Positions 23,201 to 35,622 of a DNA stretch of 64,000 bases are shown piece by piece. This DNA comes from Ophiosphaerella korrae (Eukaryota > Ascomycota > Dothideomycetes > Pleosporales > Phaeosphaeriaceae), in the NCBI GenBank assembly GCA_028456385.1, contig JALNQF010000037.1, forward strand, positions 124,001 to 188,000, written 5' to 3'. Numbering within the stretch: position 1 is the first letter of the stretch; each line of letters opens with the position of its first letter. The notes under the pieces are model-generated. The model was given only the letters and a program-made list of their open reading frames with translations. It was not told the origin of the DNA and searched no databases. The position numbers and the translations under genes are program-made.

Positions 23201-24258
23201 TCAAGATCTCAAACCTTGCTCGTCACTCAGCCTTGCAATTTGGCCTTCTTCAGCTGCCCTAACTTGGACTTTGCTCTGATCCGCATGCTTGGCTGGGTCG
23301 AAGACATATAGTGGAAATTCTAAAAAGATAGTTCGCTTCAATATGACCGGCATCTTCTCGTAGAGCGGAGGTGGAAAGGGTATGAGAATACTTGTGCGGT
23401 GCAGATATCGCTCATATGCTGGCCAATTGTTGCCCTTTTCGTACCTCTTCTTCGCCCCTGGTCTTTCTTGCAGCGGTAGGCCAGATAGGAACATAAGAAG
23501 GGAAGTTAGGAAGAAAGGGCCCAGGATTGACGCGTATAGCGCGGCGTAAGCACCACCTGATACATAGGCATTTGATGCTGGCGAAACAGCAATGGTGAAA
23601 ATACCTGGCCATATTAGTGGAGTTCATGTTTTCATAGGTCTGATTACCCACCAAATTGTATCATGATTTCTCCAAAGTAGTTTGGATGCCTAGTCCAAGC
23701 GAAGAAACCCACATCACAAATCATGCCATCACTACCGTGGGCAGTACGAAAGCGGTATTTTTGGGCGTCCGATACACTCTCCATGACGATGCCAATTGCG
23801 TACAGGATTATGCCCGCAATGTCACAGCCTGTTCCAAAGCTGGGTTGAGAGAACCGTGTTACGTTTGGCGAGTTCAAAATGGTTACGGGCAGGGAGCATA
23901 TCCAGACCCAGAACATTTGGAACACCCAAAAACCCAAAAAAGACCAGAACTTGTCACGCTTGTCATCGAAGCGGTCGTCTTTGCCGGTCTTGATAATTCT
24001 GAAAAGGAGGAACCCGCTTAATCGTGCGGCCCACGCCATCATGAACACAGACACGACTACATTGCGCGTTTGGTCTTTGTTCTCGCTAAATGCAAGGGTA
24101 AGGATAGCAAGCAGGACGAAGTTGGTTCCGCCGGCGAAATCTGTGAGCTTGTCGAATTTGAGGCTGAAAGCGATGGCGAAGAAGAAGAGTTGAAAGGCGA
24201 TGGTAATCAGGAAGGTAATGGCGAGGTAGTAGTTGTCGAGAACGTGGACAGCGCCCAT
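23201..24258 (-). CDS. DUF1295 / steroid 5-alpha-reductase-like membrane protein
   Basis: Exons 24258-23652 and 23604-23201 give 336 residues. The donor GTGGGT is weaker than usual but is the only one that restores the frame into IFTIAVSPASN. Start chosen at MGAVHVLDNYYLA; a non-ATG upstream extension is not supported. Several transmembrane helices (about residues 10-30, 40-60, 85-105, 125-150, 165-190 and in exon 2) surround the family signature GFFAWTRHPNYFGEI. The C-terminal part FLEFPLYVFDPAKHAD is typical of the fungal members. The superfamily covers membrane reductases and isoprenylcysteine-type enzymes, but substrates of the fungal DUF1295 proteins are not established, so I name no reaction. 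Confidence 0.87.
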
Positions 24259-25218
24259 GATTTCGATTTTGTTGCTGGCCACTCTTTCTGAATTTGTGTT
24301 GTGACCTCCGCGGATCAGACACAGGTGATAGATATAATCTTTCACATCAGCATCTGCTGCGCCCCGAATTCACCGGTCGTTAACACGAAGTTGCCGAATT
24401 TGATCTGTTTTGTGCTGCACGTTGACTTAAAGTAGATGTGATGACCTCATGATAGCCGCCAAGCCCGATCCGAACCAAGATGACTTTGACCTGCGATCTC
24501 GATGGTTCGTGCTACCTATTGAACAACTACAAGAGCATTGCATCTCTCTCCTGCTTCCACTACTCATTACAGAAGCATAGCGTTCTTGTTAGCCATGGCT
24601 TTTACTCGGAAGTTCAGTATGCGAAAATCCAGGCGGAACGATGCGTCTACCGCATTTAGGCGAGTCGTGAAACCAAGTGGGTTTGAAGGATGTCGCGTCA
24701 CGTCTCAGATGTCAACCACAGCGGTTAGCCAGGCTATCGTGAAGCTCCGAAATTCCCAGAATGGACATCTGCGATCCTGTCGATCATGAATCGCAGGCGT
24801 TCTACTATGCACCCAAGCTTCTCAGCCGTGCACTCCTGACAAAGCCATTGCCGGTTGATACGCCCTGCCAGATTAGAGCAAGGTCCGACTCATGAGACAC
24901 CATGGGCGCTGTGCGTGTAGCCGCGTGGATTAACAAGCTCGAAACCCAGCGCCATGTTGGAAACAGAGCAGACCGGGTGGCTGTCGGACCCGTTTAAGTA
25001 GCATGATCTTCGTGCCAGGCGCCATTTGAGAGGGTTGGTCTCTTACTTTCGGTATCCTGCCCTCGTTTCGAACCGATCGCGTACCCACCACGCCGTTTCT
25101 TTCTTACTCCTCTTCGCTGCTGTGCAGGCCTGAACGAGTTTTGATTCTACAGCTGCGCTGTTGATGTGTTAACTAATCATTATTATTTTTTTGCGCTTCA
25201 TTCATCTACAAAGTTACA
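24259..25218. other. Intergenic region, divergent promoters
   Basis: About 960 bp between divergent starts. A short open frame at 24538-24789 has no domain and no splice support. No RNA gene or repeat recognised. Confidence 0.5.
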
Positions 25219-27521
25219 ATGCGAAGATTACGACCATCTTGGACTGTGCTCCTACTGATAGGAGCAGTACGTACACTGTACTCTACGCTGTCTTCCTCGT
25301 ACTGACGCATGCATAGGGGGTTGCTGAAGCAGGAAATCAGCTTGCTGGAGGACGCGCAGCTAGCGTTGACCAGATCATCAGTGGTCTCAACGAGCAAGGC
25401 CAAAACATCGCAAAAAATCAAACAACACTAGCAGAGCAAGGTCAAATAAGTGTACCGGGACAGAAACAACCAGAAGAGCAAGGGAAAAAGCCAAGCCAGG
25501 GACAACAAGGCCAAGGCAATGGGCTTGACATCAGCGCCATGTTAGGTGGGAATGCTAAGGGGCAGAGCAGAAGTCAAGAGAAGGAATCCGCCGCGGATAT
25601 CGCGAACCAGATTGCCGACGCTGGTTTCAGCAAGCTCAATGGACAAGGTCAAGCTTCTGGACGAGAACAAGGAAACGCACAAGCTGGTAGTGTAAATGGC
25701 CAGATCATCGAAATTAAGGAGACTATCATCGACGAGCCTAATGGTCAGCAAATCAAGACAAAGGTTATCGAGGCGATAGGCCAACAGTCAGTCGCTGAGG
25801 CTCTTACCAAAGAAACGCCCCAGGCTCCACCTGCGGAAGCACAACCGACCCCTCCAATGGCTAATATGCCCCCTAAAGAAAAGCCAGTACCAACTCCAGC
25901 GCCGATGGCTGAACAGCCCGCAGAGGCCAAGAAGCCTATGCCCGAGGCACAGGCTACGGCAAGTGCAAACGCAACGAAGCCTGCCGCCATTACTGTATCC
26001 GCAGAAAAGAAATCGTCCAAAGGGGAAACGGCTGGTGAAAAGACATCAGCCAAAGCTTCATTAGCGCGCCCTGCCAATCAAACTGCTGCAGGAATTGCGG
26101 GTGCAACGACGACGACAAAAGTTGGCAGCGCGATTGTTGTCGATGCCGGAAAGGGCAACGCCACTGCGAAAGCATCCACTGCCCATGTTATGACGAGCAA
26201 AGCGGCTGGCATCGCAGGTGCGACTACTACGACAAAGGTTGGAAGTGCGGTCGTTGTTGAGGCTGGAGGATCTGGAAAGGGGAACGCAACGGCAAAAGCA
26301 ACTTCTATGCAGCTTAAGACGAGTAAGGCTGCTGGTATTGCAGATGCGACCACCACTACTAAGGTTGGAAGCGCAATTGTTGTTGATGCTGGTGGATCTG
26401 GAAAGGGAAATGCAACAGCAAAAGCGACTACTGTGCAACTTGGGACGAGTAAGGCTGCCGGTATTGCGGATGCAACCACCACTACTAAGGCTGGAAGCGC
26501 AATTATTGTTGGTGCCGGTGGATCTGGAAAGGGAAATGCAACAGCAAAAGCGACTACTGTGCAACCTAAGACGAGCAAAGCTGCCGGTATTGCAGATGCG
26601 ACCACCACTACTAAGGCTGGAAGTGCTGTCATCGTTGATGCCGGAGGATCTGGGAGGGGAAATGCCACAGCTAAAGCTAGCACGACGCATGTTATGAGCA
26701 CGGCGGCGGGCGCTGCGAAGGGAACAACCATAACAGAGGCCGCCGGGGCCGGAGGGGGCGCAACAGCCAAAGCCAGTACTACACATGTCATGAAGAGCAC
26801 TGCTGCGGCTGCGAGTGGTGCAAAGGGAACAACCATCACAGAAGCCGCTGGAGGAGGGAATGCTACAGCAAAATCTAGCGCTAAAGGCTCACCGGCAGCG
26901 AAAGCAAGTACTGTTAATGTTATTGCTGGTGCTGGCTCGGCTACGAAATCCTCGGCCGGTGGTGCACTGGCAACAGGGGCAGCCGGGGCAGCAGCAGCAG
27001 CAGAGCAAGCAGCGAAGAACGGTGGGTGTGCTTGTCAATGTGCTTGTCCACTGGGTTCATGGCCAATGAAAGCGCCTGAAAGGCCGTTCCAACTTGGTTC
27101 GATGGGCCCACCGCAGAGCACGCTGCAGACACAAGCCTCCTCGAGTGCAGGCGAAGCTGCAAGTTCGGCAGCAGTCGCTTCATCTGCAGCAGCTGGAGAG
27201 GCCATCAAAAGCTCTGCGGCCGGAGAAGCTGCTACTACATCTGCGGCTGCTGCTTCAACACCTATAGCAGGCGCAAGTGAACTTGTCAGTGCAACAAGTG
27301 AGGTCAGGGGTGTACCAGTGCAGTCCCAAATCCAGGGCAACACAGGAAGCGCCACAACAGTCGCACCGCCACCTCCTCCACCACCGGCGAACACTGTGCC
27401 CCCTCCTCCTCCGGCAAATGGGGCACCTTTCAACATTGCAACCATCGAACTCCACAGTCGGGTGACAGTAAAACTTGGGAAGAGATGGGCTCGACCCACG
27501 CAGCAGAGGAGATGGTGGTGA
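25219..27521 (+). CDS. Secreted Ala/Thr-rich repeat protein with tandem N-glycosylation sequons
   Basis: The ATG at 25219 opens a basic-hydrophobic start (MRRLRPSWTVLLLIGA) that looks like a signal peptide. An intron with donor GTACGT at 25267 follows. The nearest acceptor (25315) breaks the frame; the acceptor at 25340 restores it and gives about 742 residues, so the first junction is uncertain. A Gln/Gly-rich region and a Pro-rich region precede five tandem units with the core SKAAGIADATTTTK, each ending in GNATAKA, an N-x-T sequon. Copies starting at 26196, 26322, 26448 and 26574 are exactly 126 bp apart; a shorter copy starts near 26082 and degenerate copies follow. Then come a CACQCACP cysteine cluster, a Ser/Ala-rich stretch and two polyproline runs. 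I recognise no enzyme; a cell-wall or extracellular matrix role is inference. Confidence 0.75.
26082..26699 (+). repeat. Coding minisatellite, 126-bp period
   Basis: Four consecutive units of exactly 126 bp (26196, 26322, 26448, 26574) preceded by a shorter unit of about 114 bp. Units differ mostly at scattered single bases, so the frame and the 42-residue repeat are kept. Confidence 0.9.
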
Positions 27522-27929
27522 AAATGTTCGATTGACAGTCTCCTATTCTGTGAATGGCGGACCTGTTTGATGTAGTAAAGCAAATGTAATATCCCATCAT
27601 TGAAACGTATTTTTTTCATGTCCTAGTATTCATTTTGTTTCTGTCATGCTTGAGTCGAGCCGGGCATTGAGTGCCTGGAATTAAATAGCGAGGAGTAGAA
27701 GAATTCGATACTAGATGGGGATTTGGGTGTTCGCAAGTGATGGAGGTGAAGTTGAGCAGTGACATGCCAGGTTCATCTCGGTCCTCCGAGTCGCGGCCTG
27801 CCGAGGTATAACATGTCGACCTTGGCATCAACGCTCAGGCTGCTTGCGACAACCCAGGCAGTGCACCATTACTCCATCGGCGTCGTCTAATTGGCGTCGT
27901 CCTACTGTCGTCCTACTTCGCCAACAAAT
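27522..27929. other. Intergenic region
   Basis: About 410 bp between the secreted repeat protein and PEX6. No gene or repeat recognised; presumed terminator and promoter. Confidence 0.5.
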
Positions 27930-30900
27930 ATGGATGCACGAAATGGCGTGGCTCATCCGCGCAAAAGGCGGCGGAGAAGACGGCTTGACCGGCCAGCCAT
28001 TTCGGCGCGTCTGCTGCTCGACGACCGCATGAAGGGCGAAGTGGGAGTGCTCTCTGAAGATCTCTTCGGCGACCTGTTTCCTGCCTTCAAGTCTTCTGGT
28101 ATGTACCCCGACGGATGGTTGCGGATGGTGTGGCTAATACGCGAAAGCAACTGCGCCCGTTCAGCACGTCGCCGTTACCCCATGGCTCCCGAGCTCCGTC
28201 GTAGCTTCCCACAGCGTGCCCTGGACGATCCTGCCCGTACGACTTGCTGAAAAGGACGATTCCTCTGCCGCACGCCCCCATTCGTCTCTCCAGATGCCCG
28301 CATCGTCGCTGGCCCTCCAATCCTTCTCCCAGGTCCTCCATGCGCTCGCGCCCAACAGGACGCAGCGGAGAGATACCCCTATTGAGGTGCGCATACACGA
28401 TGTAGTGCCCATTGGGCTGGATACCGTGTACGTCAACTTGGACACGGAAGCATTGCGCAAACTAGACGAGGTGCATGCCAAATTTGGTGGGGGCTTCATC
28501 GACAGGACAAACGGTGCAGGACGAGGACCCAAATCACGTTATCTCGACGTCAATGGGGCCAAAGGCAGAGCACCATCAAAAGCGGACCAAGCAGCCCAAG
28601 AAAAAGTATGGCGAAATGCGGTCCGGGATGCGTTGCAAACTCCAACCGTACTTCACACCGGCGACCTGCTTCCCCTGCCACTGCCAGCCCACCCCATTAC
28701 CCACGTCCCCCCTCCGCCAGCCAAGATCACTGCTTGCGAGCCTGTAGCGCAAGGCCTCTTGCTACCCACCACGCGGATTGTCGTACTCCAGTCGCATCGC
28801 AATTCCAAAACCGCTATTGTCCTACCACCCTCGCGACCCTCGTCCGTCTTGAATGGCTTTGACGAGGAAGATGAGGCAGAAGATACCTCCAATGATACCT
28901 TCTACTCCGCTGCCGAGGATCGCGCCGAGTCAAGGACCACCTCTCCGCCAGACGAGGGGTCGACCGACAACCTTGACTCGGAAGTCTCAGGCACAGACGG
29001 GGAGGGACTGTCTGACGAGGAAGACATTATTTCGTTGAATGCGCCCCTGCTACCACCTCAATCCTCAGGTGTGCTCTCTTCCTTCACATCGGCTACTCCA
29101 CGGCCTGGCAACTACAGGACAACTAGTATTGCTACGCCAGGATCCGTATTTTCCAGCTTCACGGCCACAACTGCCCGCGGTCCTACCTCTTCCAAGAGCA
29201 AGGTTTTCAAAGCACAGGGTCTTCTACATAGTATTGCAGATGAACTGGTACATCCAAAGCCTGGTGGTGACGACGATGAAGAGGCTCGCGTATTTGTCGA
29301 TACTAATACGTTGGTCAAGATCGGGTGCTTTTCCGGCGATTGGGTCAAGATAGAAGTAACTGAAGAGCCATCTTCACATCCGCTTTGGGGTCTTTTTGGA
29401 GGAGCAGTAGACGATGAAGACAACTCGAACTGGCGCCCTGTCCGAGTCTATGGACTGCCGGAAAATATGTCAAAAAAGATCGCACGATACACTATCCATA
29501 AAACTACAGACCGACAGCGACGATCAAGTGTGGCGGATTTTCCACCTACAAACACAGCATTACAGGCTTATCTTTCACCTATCCTCCTAGCAAACCTAGG
29601 AAGCCCTTCTCATCTTCGTATCACGCCACTGGCTCCTCACACATCTTTGCATCTACCTCGGGGTAGCGCTCTACAGAAGCCACGTCTCACAAGCTCTTCT
29701 CTACCGCCCTCCGCTAAGGAAGTCACCCTTCTAAAGCTTTCTACACCGTTGTCTTCTGATAGGTTGTTACAACCTAGCTTGTTCGCTGCACTGAAAGAGC
29801 ACTTTGAGCAGAAGCGACGTGTTGTCAAGAGTGGAGATTTGATTGGTGTTTCAATTGATGAGTCTCTTGGTCGAGCTATCTTCCAGACGGCAGCAGCAGC
29901 AGCAGCAGCAGCAGAAGAAGAAGGGGGTAATGATGAGCTCCTAACAGGATCCAAGAAGGGTGTAAATGATAGTGATACTAATGCTGAAAGCCAGCGTACA
30001 AAACTGGTGGCTTGGTTCAAGATAGGCAACGCCTCAAGCTCGCCCCATGCGTCGCGCGACAGCGAGGAAGGCGACATATGGGGCGGCGCTGTGACAGTGG
30101 ACGCATCCAGCACCAAGATGGAGATGAACGGAAGTGAACAAGGCAAAACACCGGTACCGATCAATAATTCATGGCAATATTATCTGGGTGCTAAGCGAAC
30201 TCCGGTCGCGAGCTCTCAAAAAACAATGGCCCTGGACGAACTCCCTACGCCTTATATATCATCACTTCGCCGACGTTTACGAGAACTTATGTCAGTTGCC
30301 ACCAGTCCAAGAGCCATCCACCTAGGACTACCGCCAATTGCGGTCTTGATCACATCTACACAACGTGGCATTGGCAAGGCAACAGTAGCGACCAAAGCTT
30401 GCGAAGACCTTGGGCTCCACACATTCGCAATCGACGCTTTCGATATTGTTACTGAAGGAGGTGCAGGCGGCGGTGATGTCAAAACAGAAGGTTTCCTGAA
30501 GGCACGGGCTGACCGGGCATTCACGTGTGGTGCAGAGTTCACAGCTCTACTGGTCAAGCACGTGGATGCACTGAATGCCGATCGTATGAACATTGCATTG
30601 AAAGAGATCCTAGCAGACGCTCGCGTGCTAGTTGCGACGACCACAGAGATTGACAAGGTGCCAGAAGGTATTCGGGGCCTGTTTACGCACGAGATTGAAA
30701 TGACGGCACCCGATGAGGGTGAGAGAGAAGGCATTCTGCGAAGCATCATCGATGATGCCGGCATCAGGCTATCCCCTGAGGTTGATCTTGGCAATGTCGC
30801 TGTCAAGACTGCGGCCCTGGTCGCAGGTGATCTCGTGGACGTGGTTGATCGTGCAGTCGTGGCAAAGCGCAACCGAATAGAGGCGCTTGCGACATCCGCA

Positions 30901-32279
30901 ACAAAAGTTTCTTCATCGGAACACAGCGTCACGACCCGAGATATAGAACTCGCCGGTGGCCACTTCAGCAATAGTCTGACCAAGCTTGACCTCGATAGTG
31001 CTGTTGATGCAGCACGCAAAAATTTCGCGGACTCTATCGGAGCACCCAAGATTCCGAATGTAGGCTGGTCAGATGTTGGTGGTCTTACACATGTCAAGGA
31101 TGCAGTTATGGAGACCATTCAGCTACCGCTGTCACGTCCTGAACTCTTCGCAAAGGGTATGAAGAAGCGCAGTGGTATCCTCTTCTATGGACCCCCTGGA
31201 ACAGGTAAAACGTTGCTTGCAAAAGCTATTGCAACCGAGTTTTCCCTCAACTTCTTCAGTGTCAAAGGGCCCGAGTTACTTAACATGTACATCGGTGAGT
31301 CCGAAGCTAACGTACGACGCGTCTTCCAACGGGCCCGCGATGCTCGCCCCTGTGTTGTGTTCTTCGACGAATTAGACTCTGTTGCGCCCAAGCGTGGCAA
31401 CCAAGGTGACAGTGGAGGAGTTATGGACCGAATTGTCAGTCAATTGCTAGCCGAGCTCGATGGCATGAGTGACGGTGGAGAAGGAGTCTTCGTTATTGGT
31501 GCTACGAATAGGCCAGACTTGCTTGATCAAGCGCTACTACGTCCCGGTCGCTTCGACAAGATGTTGTATCTCGGCGTCTCAGACACACACGAGAAGCAGC
31601 AAACTATCTTAGAAGCCCTGACAAGAAAGTAAGTCAGGCCCTTTGCTCTCATATATACTCGATTACTAACACTCGCTCAAGATTCGCACTGCATCCCGAT
31701 CTTTCCTTACAGAAGGTTTCGCAAGCCCTGCCATTCACTTACACAGGTGCCGACATGTACGCACTATGCTCCGATGCCATGCTCAAGGCCGTGACGCGTC
31801 AAGCCCGTGCGGTTGACAAGAAAGTACAAGCATACAACGACACGCACACATCGAATATATCCATTGCTTACTTCTTCGACCACCTGGCCACCGAAGAGGA
31901 CACAGCCGTCATGGTCACGGAACAAGACTTCATCGAGGCACACCAGGAGCTCGTGCCCAGTGTCAGTGCCGACGAACTGCGCCATTACCAGCGTGTACGA
32001 AATACATTCGAGGGTACTGGTAAGAAGGAAGAAGATGGCCAGAAATATGGCGCGCTTACAAATGGGACTACTTCAGGTTCCGGGGTGAAGGGAAAGGGCA
32101 AGGCGCCAGCGATTGAGCACGAGGACATGGTTATTCAAATGGACAATATGGAACTTAATGGATCGGTTGGTAAGGGCAAGGGAAAAGCTCTGGTGGGAAA
32201 TCACGCAAGCAAGAACAGCATTGATATTGCCGAGAGAGGGTTTGGTGATGCGACACAGGACGAAGATTTGTATTCTTGA
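27930..32279 (+). CDS. PEX6: Peroxin-6, AAA ATPase of peroxisome biogenesis
   Basis: PEX6 forms the heterohexameric Pex1-Pex6 motor that extracts ubiquitinated import receptor Pex5 from the peroxisomal membrane. Exons 27930-28098, 28148-31628 and 31682-32279 give 1415 residues, in the usual range for filamentous fungi. Two N-terminal domains precede a degenerate first ATPase domain (TSTQRGIGKAT in place of a full P-loop, about residue 720). The second AAA domain is canonical: GPPGTGKT, VVFFDELDSVAPKRG, then ATNRPDLLDQALLRPGRFDK. The C-terminus ends with the AAA lid (FTYTGADMYALCSDAM) and a Gly/Lys-rich tail. A CAG-type repeat at about 29888-29924 encodes a run of alanines followed by Glu. Start chosen at 27930 because the splice at 28099-28147 joins it in frame to the conserved region. 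Confidence 0.95.
29888..29924 (+). repeat. CAG/GAA microsatellite inside PEX6
   Basis: A run of GCA/GCAG triplets followed by GAA triplets encodes a polyalanine-to-polyglutamate stretch in the linker before the first ATPase domain. Confidence 0.85.
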
Positions 32280-32974
32280 GCATTGTTTTTTTTTTATTCT
32301 TGTGTACAGATAGGCGGTGTTTATGAAAAGTGTGCTTGTAACGCATTGCTTATGGAGAGTTGGAATTGCGGCGATTTTGTCATGGTGATTCACTTCACTC
32401 AGAAAAGCGGCATAGTGTGTAAATATCAGCCTAGACGCGTTTTCGTCTCGCGAATTGAGATAAAGCAACATCACACGTCACACAGTACAACTATCCACAA
32501 CGCCACTCAAGCCAAATCTGAACATTAACTGCATCCCATTGTCTACCAGACTCGCCTACGAATCGACCGGTCTCGTTTCGCCCTCGAAAGCGACCCAAGA
32601 ACCCGGCAGTCTATAAACGCCCCTGCCATGGCCAAAAGGTCGACAGAACAAAGAAGAAAAAAGGGAGAAAGAAAAAGCACACATGTAATAATGCTGTCCG
32701 AGAAGCGGGGGATCATGTAAGGATTACAGCAGTTTACCCCGGTCTAAGCAAAGCAAAGGAACGCAAAGCAAGGCAAAGCAGAGCAAGTTCCGACTCGACT
32801 CGATTGGAAAAGGGGAGGAAAAAACGTACAATGCAATGCCGCCACAGACTTGAAAACCCGCCATGACGCCATGATTTGTTCTTTTTGGTTCATCTGTTTG
32901 TGTTGGTGCGTGCCTTCATACGTCGTAAATCATGCTTCAACTTCGGTTTTTGACGTTGTTCTGAGGGCCTTCGT
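32280..32974. other. Intergenic region between convergent PEX6 and Hsp40 genes
   Basis: About 695 bp. A low-complexity stretch at about 32746-32787 repeats variants of GCAAAGCAA. No coding sequence supported; it probably carries both 3' untranslated regions. Confidence 0.55.
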
Positions 32975-34303
32975 TTACTGGGAGGCGCACTGTACGCGCT
33001 CGGCACCAGGGTGCATCTCGTCGTCGTCGTCTTCCATGGAGCCAGCCATGCCCCGAGCACGATGTGACTCACGCGCAGGGTCAACGCTATCGAGTGTGTA
33101 ATCCTCAGTCATGGCATCTGGCGGTGGTAGCGATTCGGGGACCTTGCGAGGGGGTAGTACAGATTCGAGAGCGCGAATCTGCTCGAGTGCCAAGGGGGCA
33201 CCATCTTCGCCACCGAGTCGTTCTGGGAACTTGACATCGAACTGAATGTACAGGTTGCCGTGGTCGTGATGTCTGAATGAGGGCATACCCTGCTCACGGA
33301 TAACCTTGACTTCACCTGGGCTGATGCACTCGCCTGGAATGATGTCGACGGTCAACCACCGCTCGTCAAGATGCTCGATGTGAATTTGACCACCGGCAAG
33401 CGCAGTGAGAAGGTCGATTTCGGCATGGTAGAAGAGGTCGTCATCCTTGCGTTGGAAGCGGTTGTGTGGCTTCTGCTCAATCTCAAACACAACATCACCC
33501 GGCTCGACGCCAGGCAGCTGGTCACCCTCACCACGGAACTCGATCTTGTGGCCGGACTTAACGCCCCTGTCGACATGAACGTGCAGGACCTTGCGTTCGA
33601 TGATGGTCTTCTTGCCATTGCATTGTTTGCACCTGTCCTTGTCGCGAACAATCTCACCCTCGCCCTGGCAGTCGGGACAGACGGTCTGGAAACGCTGGAT
33701 CATAGGACCCATCTGGCGCATCATATGCTTCATGCCACGGCCTTCACAGCCAGCGCACTTTTTGACAGCACCCTCTTTGCCGCCAATGCCATGGCACTTG
33801 GGACAAATAACCGATTTTTGCAAGGCTAGCTTAGAGACTTTGCCGCGGTAGATGTCCTCAAGTGAGACCTTGTGGACATGGGATATGGTGCGCGCCTTCT
33901 TGGGCCCTTGCTCACGTCCTCCGCCCATGCCACCGCCGAACATGCCTCCAAAGGGGCCGCCGCCGCCGCCGAAGAATTGGGCAAAGAGGTCCTCGGCGGC
34001 CATGCCGCCACCAGCACCGCCCTGCTCAAGGCCTTCCTCACCATACTGGTCGTACAGCTGGCGCTTCTGTGGGTCGGACAGGACCTCGTAGGCGTGGGAG
34101 AGGTCCTTGAATTTATCTGCGGCTTCGGGGTTGTGTGCGTTCTTGTCAGGGTGCCATTTTAGTGCGCCCTTCTTGTATGCCGACTTGAGCTGTGCATCGG
34201 AAGCGTCGGGCGACACCTGCAACTGTTAGTGATACGGTCTCATCTAGGGTTGAGAGCCGGCACATACCCCGAGGATGTCGTAGAACTTCTGGTCTTTTAC
34301 CAT
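32975..34303 (-). CDS. YDJ1: Type I Hsp40 co-chaperone (Ydj1/Mas5-like)
   Basis: Stimulates Hsp70 ATPase activity and delivers unfolded clients. A 36-nt first exon (34303-34268, [12 protein letters not shown]) splices through a GTATGT..CAG intron to 34216-32975, giving 425 residues. The J-domain carries HPDKN, and a Gly/Phe-rich linker follows. The zinc-binding region has four CxxCxGxG-type modules ([32 protein letters not shown]), followed by the C-terminal substrate-binding domains. The protein ends in CASQ, a CaaX farnesylation box like that of yeast Ydj1, which implies partial attachment to ER and other membranes. I saw no clear heat-shock element in the upstream region. Confidence 0.95.
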
Positions 34304-35086
34304 TGTCGCGACTGTGCGGCGTGCTGTGGCAGGGACGAAGGGCTAGCGGGGTAACACAGGGTGTGTTTTGTATTCAACAGGTATACAGTAGGTGAAGTGT
34401 GGGTGAAGTGTGAGGATGCAGAGGGGACTGTTGAGTGGAGTGCGGGCGCTGGGGTGGTTTGCTCTTGCTCTGCTTTCTTATACTGTTAGCGATCGAGTAG
34501 CGCACCGAGCTTTGCCTTCACCAATCTGACCCGTCAGCCTGGTCGAAGCCCGGCGGAGGTTCTGTGCAGGAAAAGTGTCAACGAAAAAGCGCTTACCGAG
34601 ATTCGCCGCTGGGGAGTTGCAACAGTGTCAGTCAAGCGGATGAGTAGAGTGGGTTGTTTTGGTCAAATTATTATTGCGGCGGCGAAGCTTTGTCGACTTT
34701 AAAAGTAGTCAACCGGCATTGCGCAGTCCACCACCGCCTGCGCCGAGCGAGAGAAGTTCCAAAAGTTTCCATGCCCTTCTACGCCCCAACAACAGCCTGA
34801 TGCGGCCTAAAACAGCGCGTTTGCCTGCACAAACGATTCAGCTGTCGGCGCAGAGCCTCGCCCTGTCTGTATATCGCGACAATAGCACTGCATCAAGCGG
34901 TACATCCAGAAATCATACCGTGTTGCTGGTATGCTATTAGTGAGAAGCGTCCTTGGGTCACGCTATGACCACTTCACAAGCCGCCCGATTGGCTCCGCTA
35001 TCTGAAAAGCTTGTCGCCGGATAGCCGAAGCCACGATTGGTCATGGCCGTGCCAGGCCCTGCGTCTTTGCCGTCACCGCGTTACTC
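34304..35086. other. Divergent promoter region, Hsp40 and cytosine deaminase
   Basis: About 780 bp between divergent starts at 34303 and 35087. Small frames here have no domains. I found no canonical three-block heat-shock element; a single GAA/TTC pair near 34754 has the wrong spacing. Confidence 0.5.
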
Positions 35087-35603
35087 ATGTCTTCACAAGA
35101 CCCTGGCTTCAAGGCAGCCTTGCAAGAAGCCCGTCAAGGCAGCATTCAGGGTGGCGTGCCCATTGGAGCTGCTCTAGTCTCAGCAGAAGGCAGCATCCTT
35201 GGACAGGGCCATAATATGCGCATTCAGAAGGGCAGTGCGACACTCCATGTGCGTACCTATCACATCGGCCTCGCAAATATGCGTCCTGTTTCCTCCGTCT
35301 GACCTCAACAAGGCAGAGATCTCAGCCTTTGAAAATGCTGGGCGTTTGCCAGCCTCCAAGTATCGTGGTGCGACGGTATATACCACTCTGAGTCCGTGTG
35401 AGATGTGCACTGGGGCCTGTGTCATGTACAAGATCAAGCGAGTCGTCATCGGTGAGAACAAGACCTTCCTCGGCGGTGAGGCCTATTTGAAAAGCAAGGG
35501 CATTGAAGTAATTGTACTGGACAATGATGAATGTTGCGACTTGATGCAGAAATTTATCAAAGAGAAACCTCATGACTGGAATGAGGACATTGGTGAAGAT
35601 TAA
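35087..35603 (+). CDS. FCY1: Cytosine deaminase
   Basis: Zinc enzyme of pyrimidine salvage converting cytosine to uracil. Exons 35087-35248 and 35313-35603 give 150 residues, close to yeast Fcy1. The intron (GTGCGT..AAG) sits directly at the active site: joining it creates HAEISA, where His is a zinc ligand and Glu the proton shuttle. The second zinc motif PCEMCTGA follows at about residue 90. The N-terminal block GGVPIGAALV and the C-terminal LMQKFIKEKP helix also fit. The stop lies only 19 bp from the stop of HEM12 on the opposite strand. Confidence 0.93.
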
Positions 35604-35622
35604 TCTCAGATTGAATTGCCTT

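Noticed and set aside
26078..26839. 253-residue minus-strand open frame
   Set aside because: Shadow of the tandem repeat coding region; its composition mirrors the plus-strand repeat.
30252..31118. 288-residue minus-strand open frame within PEX6
   Set aside because: Lies opposite the conserved AAA region and has no domain of its own.
34750..34775. Heat-shock element upstream of the Hsp40 gene
   Set aside because: GAA and TTC blocks have the wrong spacing and lack a third block.
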